Position numbers and translations under genes: made by a program. The notes beneath the pieces were generated by a model, which was given only the letters and a program-made list of their open reading frames with translations, searched no databases and was not told the DNA's origin. Below are positions 8,512 through 15,249 of a DNA stretch of 25,282 nt, in pieces. Where the stretch lies: assembly GCA_963933055.1 (NCBI GenBank), contig CAWVSY010000052.1:1-25282 (forward strand), written 5' to 3'. Each line of letters opens with the position of its first letter. Within the stretch, counting starts at the first letter, position 1. This DNA comes from Oleispira sp963933055 (lineage in GTDB: Bacteria > Pseudomonadota > Gammaproteobacteria > Pseudomonadales > Oceanobacteraceae).

Positions 8512-8637
8512 GTAGTGGGTTAATTTTTCAGGACATCTGAGGCATGGAGCGTAGCGGCGTGAATACCTGCAACGACTGGCCGAAGTGAGTCTCCATGGAC
8601 GGATTTACGACGCTCCGTAAAAAATTCAACCCACTAC
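8512..8637. repeat. Intergenic palindromic element 1 (locus-specific arms around a shared core)
   Basis: The outer arms are GTAGTGGGTT (8512-8521) and AACCCACTAC (8628-8637), extended by AATTTTT against AAAAAATT. A second inner pair is GGAGCGT (8546-8552) with ACGCTCC (8610-8616). The core starts GGCGTGAATAC (8556 onward) and closes with CCATGGACGGATTTACG, so CGTGAAT and ATTTACG also face each other. The same GCGTGAATAC core start occurs in element 2 at 13705-13811, whose outer arms are different. It fills most of the gap between rlmB and the mscS-like gene. It could act as an RNA stem-loop or terminator, or be a mobile palindromic repeat. Confidence 0.7.
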
Positions 8638-8677
8638 ATTGAACGGAAGCAGTCATTAACGATTAAAAGGAAATGTA

Positions 8678-9751
8678 ATGGATTGGTGGCAAGATTTAAT
8701 TCAGCAAAATTATGACTGGCTATGGGAAGCGGGTTTAACCTGCTTAATCACGCTGGTTGTTTCTTTGACGTGGCATTATGCTCATAAAAAACTCGGTATT
8801 CTTATTACCAGAAGTAAAAATCGCTGGGATGATATCGTCTTAAATTCTTTTGGCGCACCGATCAACTGGCTAATTATCATCATTGGTGCCTCTTGGTTTG
8901 CCGATATCACCGCGCGTCACTTCTCAGCAGAAATTATCGACAGCATTCCTGTTGCGCGTCAGCTTGCCCTTCTAATTATTATTGCCTGGGGTACTTGGCG
9001 CCTTATTAACGGCATTGAAGAAAAGCAATTAGATAAAGGAAGTGACCCAACAACCGTGCAGCTGGTTGGTAAAATCACCAAGCTCACTGTCATTATTTTA
9101 ATCATCATGCCTATTTTTCAAATTTTAGGCATCTCAATTTCCGGCATGCTGGCATTTGGTGGTATGGGTGGTTTAATCGTCGGTATGGCGGCCAAAGATC
9201 TATTATCTAACTTCTTTGGCTCAATCATGATTTATTTAGATAAACCATTTATTGTTGGTGAATGGATTCGCTCACCCGATAGAAGCATTGAAGGTACTGT
9301 CGAAAAGATTGGCTTTCGCTTAACCATTATTCGCACTTTTGATAAACGCCCTCTTTACGTGCCAAATTCTGTATTTACCAATATTTCAGTTGAAAACCCA
9401 TCACGCATGAGCAATCGACGCATTAAAGAAACCATTGGTGTGCGCTATAAAGATTCAAAAAAATTACCCATGATTTTGGATGACGTGCGCACGATGCTAG
9501 TTGATCATGATGACATTGATAATAACCAAACGCTGATTGTGAATTTTAATACTTTTGGCCCTTCAAGCTTAGATTTCTTTATCTACACCTTTACCAAGAC
9601 AACGAACTGGATTGAATTTCATCATATTAAACAAGATGTCATGTTAAAAATATTAAACATTATTCATGAGCATGATGCTGATTGCGCTTTCCCATCGCGT
9701 ACATTGCATGTCGAATCGATGCCAGAACTGATGCAAGCCAGCGAACGCTAA
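8678..9751 (+). CDS. MscS-family mechanosensitive channel, YnaI-like
   Basis: An inner-membrane channel that opens under membrane tension and releases solutes during hypo-osmotic shock. The 357-residue product has about five membrane segments (near 14-32, 60-76, 92-110, 130-150, and the pore helix 155-190). The pore helix has the Gly/Ala pattern GGMGGLIVGMAAKDLLSNFF, followed by the beta domain (DKPFIVGEWIRSPD, then RPLYVPNS, then VENPSRM). Five segments, the length and the motif IEGTVEKIGFR match E. coli YnaI more closely than MscS itself (three segments). AAAAGG at 8665-8670 sits seven bases before the ATG. It has its own gap on both sides and is probably transcribed alone, converging on the lipoprotein gene. 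Confidence 0.9.
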   Translation: MDWWQDLIQQNYDWLWEAGLTCLITLVVSLTWHYAHKKLGILITRSKNRWDDIVLNSFGAPINWLIIIIGASWFADITARHFSAEIIDSIPVARQLALLIIIAWGTWRLINGIEEKQLDKGSDPTTVQLVGKITKLTVIILIIMPIFQILGISISGMLAFGGMGGLIVGMAAKDLLSNFFGSIMIYLDKPFIVGEWIRSPDRSIEGTVEKIGFRLTIIRTFDKRPLYVPNSVFTNISVENPSRMSNRRIKETIGVRYKDSKKLPMILDDVRTMLVDHDDIDNNQTLIVNFNTFGPSSLDFFIYTFTKTTNWIEFHHIKQDVMLKILNIIHEHDADCAFPSRTLHVESMPELMQASER

Positions 9752-9786
9752 GAGCAAATCTTCTAAAAAAATAGCGTCTACTCAAT

Positions 9787-9862
9787 TAAAGATAGGCATA
9801 AAAAAACCGTAATTTCGATCCTCGAAATTACGGTTTTATGTTTCTAATACTGCTTATCTTTA
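9787..9862. terminator. Nested hairpins, bidirectional terminator between convergent genes
   Basis: The inner stem is 16 bp: AAAACCGTAATTTCGA (9803-9818) pairs with TCGAAATTACGGTTTT (9822-9837) across TCC. A-rich and T-rich flanks work as tails in both directions. An outer inverted repeat, TAAAGATAGGCA (9787-9798) with TGCTTATCTTTA (9851-9862), wraps around it with a single G-T mismatch. It fits termination of both the mscS-like gene (plus) and the lipoprotein gene (minus). Confidence 0.85.
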
Positions 9863-9864
9863 GT

Positions 9865-9937
9865 GCCTTTTGCCCTGACCTCAATCCTCATATCCTTCAG
9901 CGCATCCGTATATGTAGAATATATCAGGGTTCAAGGC
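9865..9937. repeat. Imperfect inverted repeat downstream of the lipoprotein gene
   Basis: GCCTTTTGCCCTGA (9865-9878) faces TCAGGGTTCAAGGC (9924-9937), with 11 of 14 positions complementary. The interior holds CAGCGCATCCGTATATGTAG, loosely like the core of element 2 (CAGCGTGAATAC, then TCCCTGTAG). It may be a decayed member of the same element class, but the likeness is weak. Confidence 0.35.
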
Positions 9938-9945
9938 TTGACCAT

Positions 9946-9960
9946 GCGACACGGTGTCGC
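9946..9960. repeat. Short perfect palindrome GCGACAC-G-GTGTCGC
   Basis: Seven-base arms meet around a single G, three bases beyond the end of the lipoprotein gene. With a one-base centre it is a better candidate for a protein-binding site than an RNA hairpin. No partner site is evident in the window. Confidence 0.4.
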
Positions 9961-9963
9961 AGG

Positions 9964-11253
9964 TTATTCAAGTTCCGCCTTACTTTTATCTAAAAATTCT
10001 TGAACCGTCATCGAAGGGCCTATGTTAGCGCCATTACTCACAGTTACTCCGCCTTTCCCATCAAAAGCGACAGTCACTTCATAAGGTGTTGAGCCTGAAT
10101 TGGTATGAGTCAGTGTTATTGTCCCATCAACCTTTTCCTGATTACTTGGAATCACCAAGCCGGCCCAATCAAACTGCGTATCTGAGCCTAACGCTTTTGA
10201 CGCTATCTTCGTCGATAGCGTATAAGTCGTCTTGTAGCGAAGTGACTCATTGATCACATTGCTATCGTCATTATGATCTACACAACCGAAATCACTATTA
10301 ATAGCCGTTAAATTTAAATCGGTGAATTCTGTATATGGAAAGCGAGGGCCAAGAGAAGATTGAGGAAAAGAATCCTGCAATGCAGCAACAAGGTCCGTTT
10401 TCATGGCCTCTTGTACAACAATCGAAGTACCGGTGCCTACTTTTACTACTCCATCTACCGTTTTATCAGCTACGGTGCATTCAGAAAGATCAACAGGAGA
10501 TGTTAAACGATCGGCAGAAGTATCGTACGTTGTCTCTAAATTATATTCATGACCAATAAAAAAGGCGAAACTTTCACTTTGATATAAAAAGTCGGTCACC
10601 GTCTCTTTTACGATTTTATTATCAGCGTCTAAAATGAACTTGCCCTTTTCATCTTGCTTGCTCACTTCCGCTACGGCAGAAATCGTAGTGGTACTCATAA
10701 ACTGATCATCGACCGAAGTATCGTCTTTAACAATCACCCTTAATGGGCCATCAAAATAAGCACCGCTTGATATGCCATCTTGGCAGCTGTAAAAAATAGC
10801 GCGTTGTTCGCTTATTATAATTGATGCATCTGGGTTTGGTTCTTTTTCACCATTATCTGTATTGATAGCAGTGCAAGGTACGTCGCCATTACTCGCATTT
10901 TGGCATTGCTTCTCTAACAAATCTGCATCGATGGAGCCGCTAATATTACAACTACGATTGCGCGAGCCATTAACAATATTGATAAAAGTGCTGAACACAG
11001 CCGACTTCCCAGAATACAAGGTAGCCAACATGCTATGGCGCGCAATGGCGCGATAAGCGTGAGATGCCATTTCAACCTGATTAGTTTGATCCCAATCCAC
11101 CTCACCAATTGCTTTATCAACTTCTACTGGATCAATAACTGGGGCAGGGGAAAAAGTAGAAGATGAATCATTTCCCGTACAGGCTGCTAAGCCGCCGATT
11201 AAAGCGATGGCGATGCTCTGTTTTACTGGGGTCGATAAGGCATTCAATTGCAT
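9964..11253 (-). CDS. Predicted outer-membrane lipoprotein of unknown function
   Basis: No family is recognised. The product (429 residues from ATG 11253) has a lipoprotein signal peptide: a hydrophobic stretch IAIALIGG and lipobox LAAC with Cys25. The next residues are TGND, so there is no Asp at +2 and outer-membrane sorting is expected. The mature part is acidic, mostly beta-like and Ser/Thr/Asp-rich. At least six further cysteines (for example in RSCNISG, EKQCQN, DVPCTA, YSCQDG, SECTVA, FGCVDH) suggest disulfides in the periplasm or on the surface. The reading frame continues upstream to 11349, but that extension would destroy the signal peptide. A GGA about eight bases upstream is a weak binding site. 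It interrupts the usual rlmB-rpsF neighbourhood on the opposite strand, so it is probably accessory. Confidence 0.65.
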   Translation of the reverse strand: MQLNALSTPVKQSIAIALIGGLAACTGNDSSSTFSPAPVIDPVEVDKAIGEVDWDQTNQVEMASHAYRAIARHSMLATLYSGKSAVFSTFINIVNGSRNRSCNISGSIDADLLEKQCQNASNGDVPCTAINTDNGEKEPNPDASIIISEQRAIFYSCQDGISSGAYFDGPLRVIVKDDTSVDDQFMSTTTISAVAEVSKQDEKGKFILDADNKIVKETVTDFLYQSESFAFFIGHEYNLETTYDTSADRLTSPVDLSECTVADKTVDGVVKVGTGTSIVVQEAMKTDLVAALQDSFPQSSLGPRFPYTEFTDLNLTAINSDFGCVDHNDDSNVINESLRYKTTYTLSTKIASKALGSDTQFDWAGLVIPSNQEKVDGTITLTHTNSGSTPYEVTVAFDGKGGVTVSNGANIGPSMTVQEFLDKSKAELE

Positions 11254-11419
11254 AAATAGGTCCAGAATGTATTTTTTTATTTGCGCGTAGTGTAATGGAC
11301 TCTCACATAATGGCAAAGCCGCAATAGTGACAAAACGCCAATTAGCCATTGCAGCAGAGGAATGTGCTTCTAACTACGTGAATAGCAGCAACTTAATACC
11401 CTAGGATCATGGGTTTTGA

Positions 11420-11448
11420 TTGATCTTTAATCAAACGGCTGATAAAAT
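11420..11448 (+). promoter_or_regulatory. Candidate sigma-70 promoter for the rpsF operon
   Basis: TTGATC (11420-11425) and TAAAAT (11443-11448) are 17 bases apart, matching TTGACA/TATAAT at four and five positions. It would start transcription near 11455, giving a leader of about 130 bases before rpsF, as expected for a strongly expressed ribosomal operon. Confidence 0.6.
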
Positions 11449-11454
11449 CCGCGC

Positions 11455-11583
11455 TCATTTTTCTGTCTGAGACGATTAGATCTGGCGTAAAGCCTGTATT
11501 TATCAGTCATTAGCGGAAGACTCCTTGCCTTACTAGCTCTTAGAAGTAGTTGGAAGGCTAACCAAACCATAAGGAGCCTAAAC
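11455..11583 (+). promoter_or_regulatory. rpsF leader region, possible S6:S18 autoregulatory RNA
   Basis: The leader between the promoter and rpsF includes GCCTT (11527-11531) facing AAGGC (11554-11558), with a weak inner ACTA/TAGT pair, just before the binding site AAGGAG (11571-11576). S6:S18-binding leaders are known upstream of rpsF in many bacteria, but I could not confirm the conserved bulge here. The wider stretch 11254-11583 shows no other gene. Confidence 0.35.
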
Positions 11584-12015
11584 ATGCGTCATTATGAAGT
11601 AGTGTTTTTGGTACACCCTGATCAAAGCGAACAAGTTTCAGCAATGGTAGAGCGTTATACTGCGTCTATCGAAGAGTCTGAAGGCACAGTACACCGTTTG
11701 GAAGACTGGGGCCGTCGTCACTTGGCATACCCAATCAACAACATCCATAAAGCTCACTACGTATTGATGAACATCGAATGTTCTCAAGAAGTTCTTGACG
11801 AGCTAACAACTTCTTTCCGTTATAACGATGCTGTTCTACGTAACATGGTTATTCGTCGTGACGAAGCTGTTACTGAAGTATCTGCAGTTAAAGCGGCTGA
11901 AAGCCGTGATGACCGTCGTCGTGATGACCGTCGCCCTGAAGCACCTGTTGCTGAAGCCGCTGACGAATCTGTAACTGAAGAAGCAGCTGCTGACGCACCT
12001 GCTGAAGAAGAATAG
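11584..12015 (+). CDS. rpsF: 30S ribosomal protein S6
   Basis: S6 binds the central domain of 16S rRNA together with S18. The 143-residue product starts MRHYEVVFLVHPDQSEQ and contains the family segment GRRHLAYPINNIHKAHYVL. A C-terminal extension has an RDDRRRDDRR stretch and an acidic Ala/Glu tail ending EEE. In E. coli the C-terminal glutamates of S6 are extended by RimK, and this tail could be a similar substrate (inference). A strong AAGGAG at 11571-11576 lies seven bases upstream. It is first in the rpsF-rpsR-DUF2232-rplI cluster. Confidence 0.97.
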   Translation: MRHYEVVFLVHPDQSEQVSAMVERYTASIEESEGTVHRLEDWGRRHLAYPINNIHKAHYVLMNIECSQEVLDELTTSFRYNDAVLRNMVIRRDEAVTEVSAVKAAESRDDRRRDDRRPEAPVAEAADESVTEEAAADAPAEEE

Positions 12016-12025
12016 GAGTTTCACC

Positions 12026-12253
12026 ATGGCACGTTTTTTCCGTCGTCGTAAGTTCTGCCGTTTCACTGCTGAAAATGTTGTAGAGATCGATTATAAAGAT
12101 CTTGATACATTGAAAGGCTATGTTACTGAAACTGGCAAGATCGTTCCAAGCCGTATTACCGGTACTCAAGCTAAGTATCAGCGTCAATTGTCTACTGCAA
12201 TTAAACGCGCTCGTTACATTGCTTTATTGCCATACACTGACGCTCATAAATAA
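12026..12253 (+). CDS. rpsR: 30S ribosomal protein S18
   Basis: The 75-residue basic protein begins MARFFRRRKFCRFTAE and contains DYKDLDTLKGYVTETGKIVP and the RNA-binding stretch TGTQAKYQRQLSTAIKRAR, the standard S18 pattern. It partners S6 on the 30S platform. The AGGAG binding site (12014-12018) overlaps the rpsF stop, so the two genes are translationally linked. No priB lies between rpsF and rpsR, unlike the E. coli order rpsF-priB-rpsR-rplI. Confidence 0.97.
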   Translation: MARFFRRRKFCRFTAENVVEIDYKDLDTLKGYVTETGKIVPSRITGTQAKYQRQLSTAIKRARYIALLPYTDAHK

Positions 12254-12272
12254 GCGACGGTTGTAAGTAATA

Positions 12273-13130
12273 ATGTTAAAAGCCCTCGCTAAATGGAGCA
12301 TGGATAAACCACTCAACGCAATCATTGCGATTGTCGCGACAATGTTTATTCCTCTTTTATTTTGGTTAGGCGCTGCTCTCATGGCGCTTTCTATATTGCG
12401 TCATGGAGCAAAAGAAGCCGCCAATGTGGTTTTGTGGGGTAGCTTACCAGCGTTTGCTTGGTTGGCTATGGGGGATTCAACACCTCTTATCACAGCCCTT
12501 GGTGCTTCAACTTTAGCCATTATTTTACGCGCGAGCATTGATCTTAGATTAACGCTCATGAGCGCAAGTGGTTTTGGTGTGTTGATTTATTTTGCCCTAC
12601 CGATGTTGATGCCTGATGTATTAACAGAAGTTCAAAAGCAAAGTGAAACCATGCTAGCGGAAGCTTTAAAGGATGACCTTGAGCTTTGGCATAGCATTCA
12701 ACCTAAAGTTGGCTCCTTAATGGTTGGGGCATTGGCTGCCGTGCAAACGATGGTCATGGTTTTATGTTTATTATTAGCGCGTTGGTGGCAAGCGGCTTTC
12801 TATAATCCTGGTGGTTATAGTGAAGAGTTCCATCCATTAAGACTCTCTGCCGGCTATGCTGGAAGTGTTGTTTTATTATTGGTGTTTGGCTCGAGTCTTC
12901 CGCCGTTAATCAGTGGCATTTTACCAATATTAACCATTCCTCTTGTGATTGCAGGTGTTGCTTTTGTGCACGGCATGATCGGGATGAAAAATTTAGGTGG
13001 GCTATGGCTCGTTGCGTTTTATGTAAGCGTATTTTTATTTGGCCCCTACCTATTCACATTACTAATTTTTGTCTCTCTGATCGATAGTATTATTGATATT
13101 AGGGGCAGACTAAAAGACACAGTTGATTGA
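12273..13130 (+). CDS. DUF2232-type polytopic membrane protein
   Basis: The 285-residue product is very hydrophobic, with about eight membrane segments (for example near 15-40, 50-66, 70-86, 95-112, 148-170, 195-212, 215-235 and 245-270). One charged loop lies around 115-145 (VQKQSETMLAEALKDD). A protein of this size and hydrophobicity between rpsR and rplI is the DUF2232 (YybS-like) protein found at this position in pseudomonads. Its function is unknown; some relatives resemble small-molecule transporters. It starts 20 bases after rpsR with a weak binding site and ends 40 bases before rplI. Confidence 0.85.
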   Translation: MLKALAKWSMDKPLNAIIAIVATMFIPLLFWLGAALMALSILRHGAKEAANVVLWGSLPAFAWLAMGDSTPLITALGASTLAIILRASIDLRLTLMSASGFGVLIYFALPMLMPDVLTEVQKQSETMLAEALKDDLELWHSIQPKVGSLMVGALAAVQTMVMVLCLLLARWWQAAFYNPGGYSEEFHPLRLSAGYAGSVVLLLVFGSSLPPLISGILPILTIPLVIAGVAFVHGMIGMKNLGGLWLVAFYVSVFLFGPYLFTLLIFVSLIDSIIDIRGRLKDTVD

Positions 13131-13170
13131 ACCACAAAGGTCTCAACTCTGTAGTGCTAAGGATATTATT

Positions 13171-13620
13171 ATGAAAGTTATTCTATTAGAAAAAGTTGCT
13201 AAATTAGGCGGCCTAGGCGATACAGTGATCGTTAAGCCAGGTTTCGCACGTAACTTCCTTTTGCCACAAGGCAAAGCAGTTTCTGCAACTAAAGCAAACA
13301 CTGAGCACTTCGAAGCTCGTCGTGCAGAGCTTGAAAAAGCCGCTGTTGCTAAATTAGAAGCCGCTCAAGCGCGCAAGACTAAGATCGAAGAAATCGAACT
13401 TACTGTTGCGGTTAAAGCTGGCGACGAAGGTAAGTTGTTCGGTTCTTTGGGCAACCGTGACATCGCTGAGCTTGCTACTGAAGCTGGCGTTGAGTTGGTT
13501 AAAGCTGAAGTTCGCTTGCCAACGGGTCCAATCCGTAACGTTGGTGAATTCGACATCACTATACAGTTACACGCAGAAGTTTCTGCAACATTGAAGCTAT
13601 TGGTTGTTGCTGAAGACTAA
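13171..13620 (+). CDS. rplI: 50S ribosomal protein L9
   Basis: The 149-residue protein opens MKVILLEKVAKLGGLGD, then VKPGFARNFLLPQGKA, the N-terminal rRNA-binding domain of L9. A long connecting helix rich in Ala, Glu and Lys (about 40-75) and the C-terminal domain (LFGSLGNRDIAE, then LPTGPIRNVGEFDI) follow. ATG 13171 is chosen because AAGGA at 13159-13163 is seven bases upstream and the product then has the standard L9 start and length; the upstream in-frame ATG at 13123 overlaps the previous gene. It ends the ribosomal cluster and is followed by a strong terminator. Confidence 0.97.
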   Translation: MKVILLEKVAKLGGLGDTVIVKPGFARNFLLPQGKAVSATKANTEHFEARRAELEKAAVAKLEAAQARKTKIEEIELTVAVKAGDEGKLFGSLGNRDIAELATEAGVELVKAEVRLPTGPIRNVGEFDITIQLHAEVSATLKLLVVAED

Positions 13621-13648
13621 TCTCTTCACTAGCACTAAGTTTCAGATT

Positions 13649-13686
13649 AAGGCACTATTGGCACACGCTATTAGTGCCTTTTTTTT
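13649..13686 (+). terminator. Intrinsic terminator of the rpsF-rplI operon
   Basis: AAGGCACTA (13649-13657) pairs perfectly with TAGTGCCTT (13672-13680), and a run of eight T follows (13679-13686). It lies 29 bases after the rplI stop. Confidence 0.88.
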
Positions 13687-13704
13687 GGTGCTGAACTATG
13701 TCTC

Positions 13705-13811
13705 AAGTAAGATTGAAAATTTATTCCGCAAAACAGCGTGAATACTTCCCTGTAGCTTTGGGCTCGGCTTCCTGCCTCCCACATTTGCTACATAAGCATC
13801 CAATCTTACTT
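13705..13811. repeat. Intergenic palindromic element 2 (locus-specific arms around a shared core)
   Basis: The outer arms AAGTAAGATTG (13705-13715) and CAATCTTACTT (13801-13811) are perfect 11-base inverted repeats, and TATG/CATA further out extend the match imperfectly. The interior has CAGCGTGAATACTTCCCTGTAGC. TGTAGC (13751-13756) pairs with GCTACA (13787-13792), TGGG with CCCA, and GGC with GCC, forming a nested hairpin. The GCGTGAATAC core start is shared with element 1 at 8512-8637, but the outer arms are unrelated. It fills the gap between rplI and dnaB. Confidence 0.7.
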
Positions 13812-13852
13812 TGCTCATAACTATCTTCTAACGCATTAACGACCGACTGATA

Positions 13853-15241
13853 ATGACTGACAAAGCTGCTGACCAACAAACTTTATCGTTACGTACACCT
13901 CCTCATTCTATTGATGCTGAACAATCAGTATTGGGTGGTTTACTACTGGATAACCGTGCTTGGGAATCAGTTTCAGAAGTATTAGAAGACAGCGATTTTT
14001 ATAGCCATAAGCATCGTAATATTTATCGTGCGATTAAGTCGTTAGTTGATCAAGAGCAACCGGTAGACGTTGTAACCGTTTCTGAAGAATTAGAAGAACT
14101 CGGAACGTTAGAAGAAGTCGGGGGCATTGCGTATTTAGGTGAATTAGCCGATATGACGCCGTCGACCGCAAACAGTGGTGCTTATGGGGTTATTGTTAAA
14201 GAGCGTTCACAGCAGCGCCGCCTGATTGAAGCCGCCAGTGATATTACCCAATCGGCCTATGAGCCAGAGGGTAAAAACTCTCTCGATATTCTTTCCGATG
14301 CCGAGCAAAAAATTGCTCAAATTGCGGAAGGTAACCGCAAAGAAGGTGGCCCTGTTGTTGTTGGCCCTATTCTAAAAAATACCCTAGATCAGCTCGACGA
14401 ATTGTTTAATAAACCCGAAGGTTTGAGTGGTATTACTTCGGGTTTTACCGAAATTGATAACCGTACCTCGGGCTTTCAGAAAGCCGACATGGTTGTTGTT
14501 GCCGGTCGTCCTTCGATGGGGAAAACAACGTATGCGATGAACTTGGTAGAAAACGCACTGGTTGCCACCAAGCGTCCTTGTATTGTATTCAGTATGGAGA
14601 TGCCGTCTGAATCGATCGTTATGCGTATGTTATCGTCTATCGGTAAAATTGACCAAACTCGTATTCGTAGTGGTAAGCTAATTGAAGACGATTGGCCTCG
14701 CCTTTCGTCTGCGGTAAATATATTAAAAGATTTGCCTCTGTACATTGATGATACCCCCGCATTAACCCCGCAAGATATGCGCGCTCGCTGTCGTAAGGTA
14801 TATCGTGAAAACGATAACGACCTTGCACTTGTGATGGTGGATTATATGCAGTTAATGCGTGTCTCAGGGCCGTCAGAAGGCCGTTCGCAAGAGATCTCTG
14901 AAATCTCTCGTAGTATGAAGGCCATCGCAAAAGAGTTCAGCTGCCCAATCATTGCGCTGTCTCAGCTAAACCGTTCGTTGGAGCAACGCCCAAATAAACG
15001 CCCAGTGATGTCGGATCTACGTGAATCCGGTGCGATCGAGCAAGATGCGGATATTATTGCCTTTATTTATCGTGATGAAGTTTATAACGAAGATACCCCT
15101 GATAAAGGCATTGCCGAGATCATTACCGGCAAACACCGAAACGGTCCTATTGGTACCGACCGCTTAGCGTTCGTGGGGAAATATACGCGCTTTGAGAATT
15201 TGGCGGCGGGCTATGAAGGCAACTGGGATGATGATGAATAA
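13853..15241 (+). CDS. dnaB: Replicative DNA helicase DnaB
   Basis: DnaB is the hexameric 5'-to-3' helicase that drives the replication fork. The 462-residue protein has the N-terminal primase-interacting domain (about 15-120, HSIDAEQSVLGGLLLD) and the RecA-like ATPase domain (about 190-455). Walker A is GRPSMGKT with Lys224 and Walker B is VMVDYMQL with Asp330. Later motifs include LSQLNRSLE, DLRESGAIEQDAD and GKHRNGPIG. Length is normal and there is no intein. The ATG has only a weak upstream binding site. It converges with the downstream mscS-like gene with eight bases between the stops, so there is no room for a terminator. A possible loader pair is encoded at 19384-21190. Confidence 0.97.
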   Translation: MTDKAADQQTLSLRTPPHSIDAEQSVLGGLLLDNRAWESVSEVLEDSDFYSHKHRNIYRAIKSLVDQEQPVDVVTVSEELEELGTLEEVGGIAYLGELADMTPSTANSGAYGVIVKERSQQRRLIEAASDITQSAYEPEGKNSLDILSDAEQKIAQIAEGNRKEGGPVVVGPILKNTLDQLDELFNKPEGLSGITSGFTEIDNRTSGFQKADMVVVAGRPSMGKTTYAMNLVENALVATKRPCIVFSMEMPSESIVMRMLSSIGKIDQTRIRSGKLIEDDWPRLSSAVNILKDLPLYIDDTPALTPQDMRARCRKVYRENDNDLALVMVDYMQLMRVSGPSEGRSQEISEISRSMKAIAKEFSCPIIALSQLNRSLEQRPNKRPVMSDLRESGAIEQDADIIAFIYRDEVYNEDTPDKGIAEIITGKHRNGPIGTDRLAFVGKYTRFENLAAGYEGNWDDDE

Positions 15242-15249
15242 GCCCGTGC

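Noticed and set aside
8592..8599. TCCATGGA palindrome as an operator
   Set aside because: It is part of the larger palindromic element and is explained by that symmetry.
11254..11349. N-terminal extension of the lipoprotein reading frame
   Set aside because: It would bury the lipoprotein signal peptide 32 residues in. The start at 11253 gives a normal signal and lipobox.
11888..12187. Minus-strand open frames across rpsF-rpsR
   Set aside because: They are antisense to clear ribosomal protein genes, low in complexity and without a binding site.
14637..14930. Minus-strand open frame inside dnaB
   Set aside because: It is a shadow of the helicase ATPase domain with no recognisable protein features.
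13853..15241. Replication origin or DnaA box cluster near dnaB
   Set aside because: I found no run of TTATCCACA-like sites or an AT-rich unwinding region.
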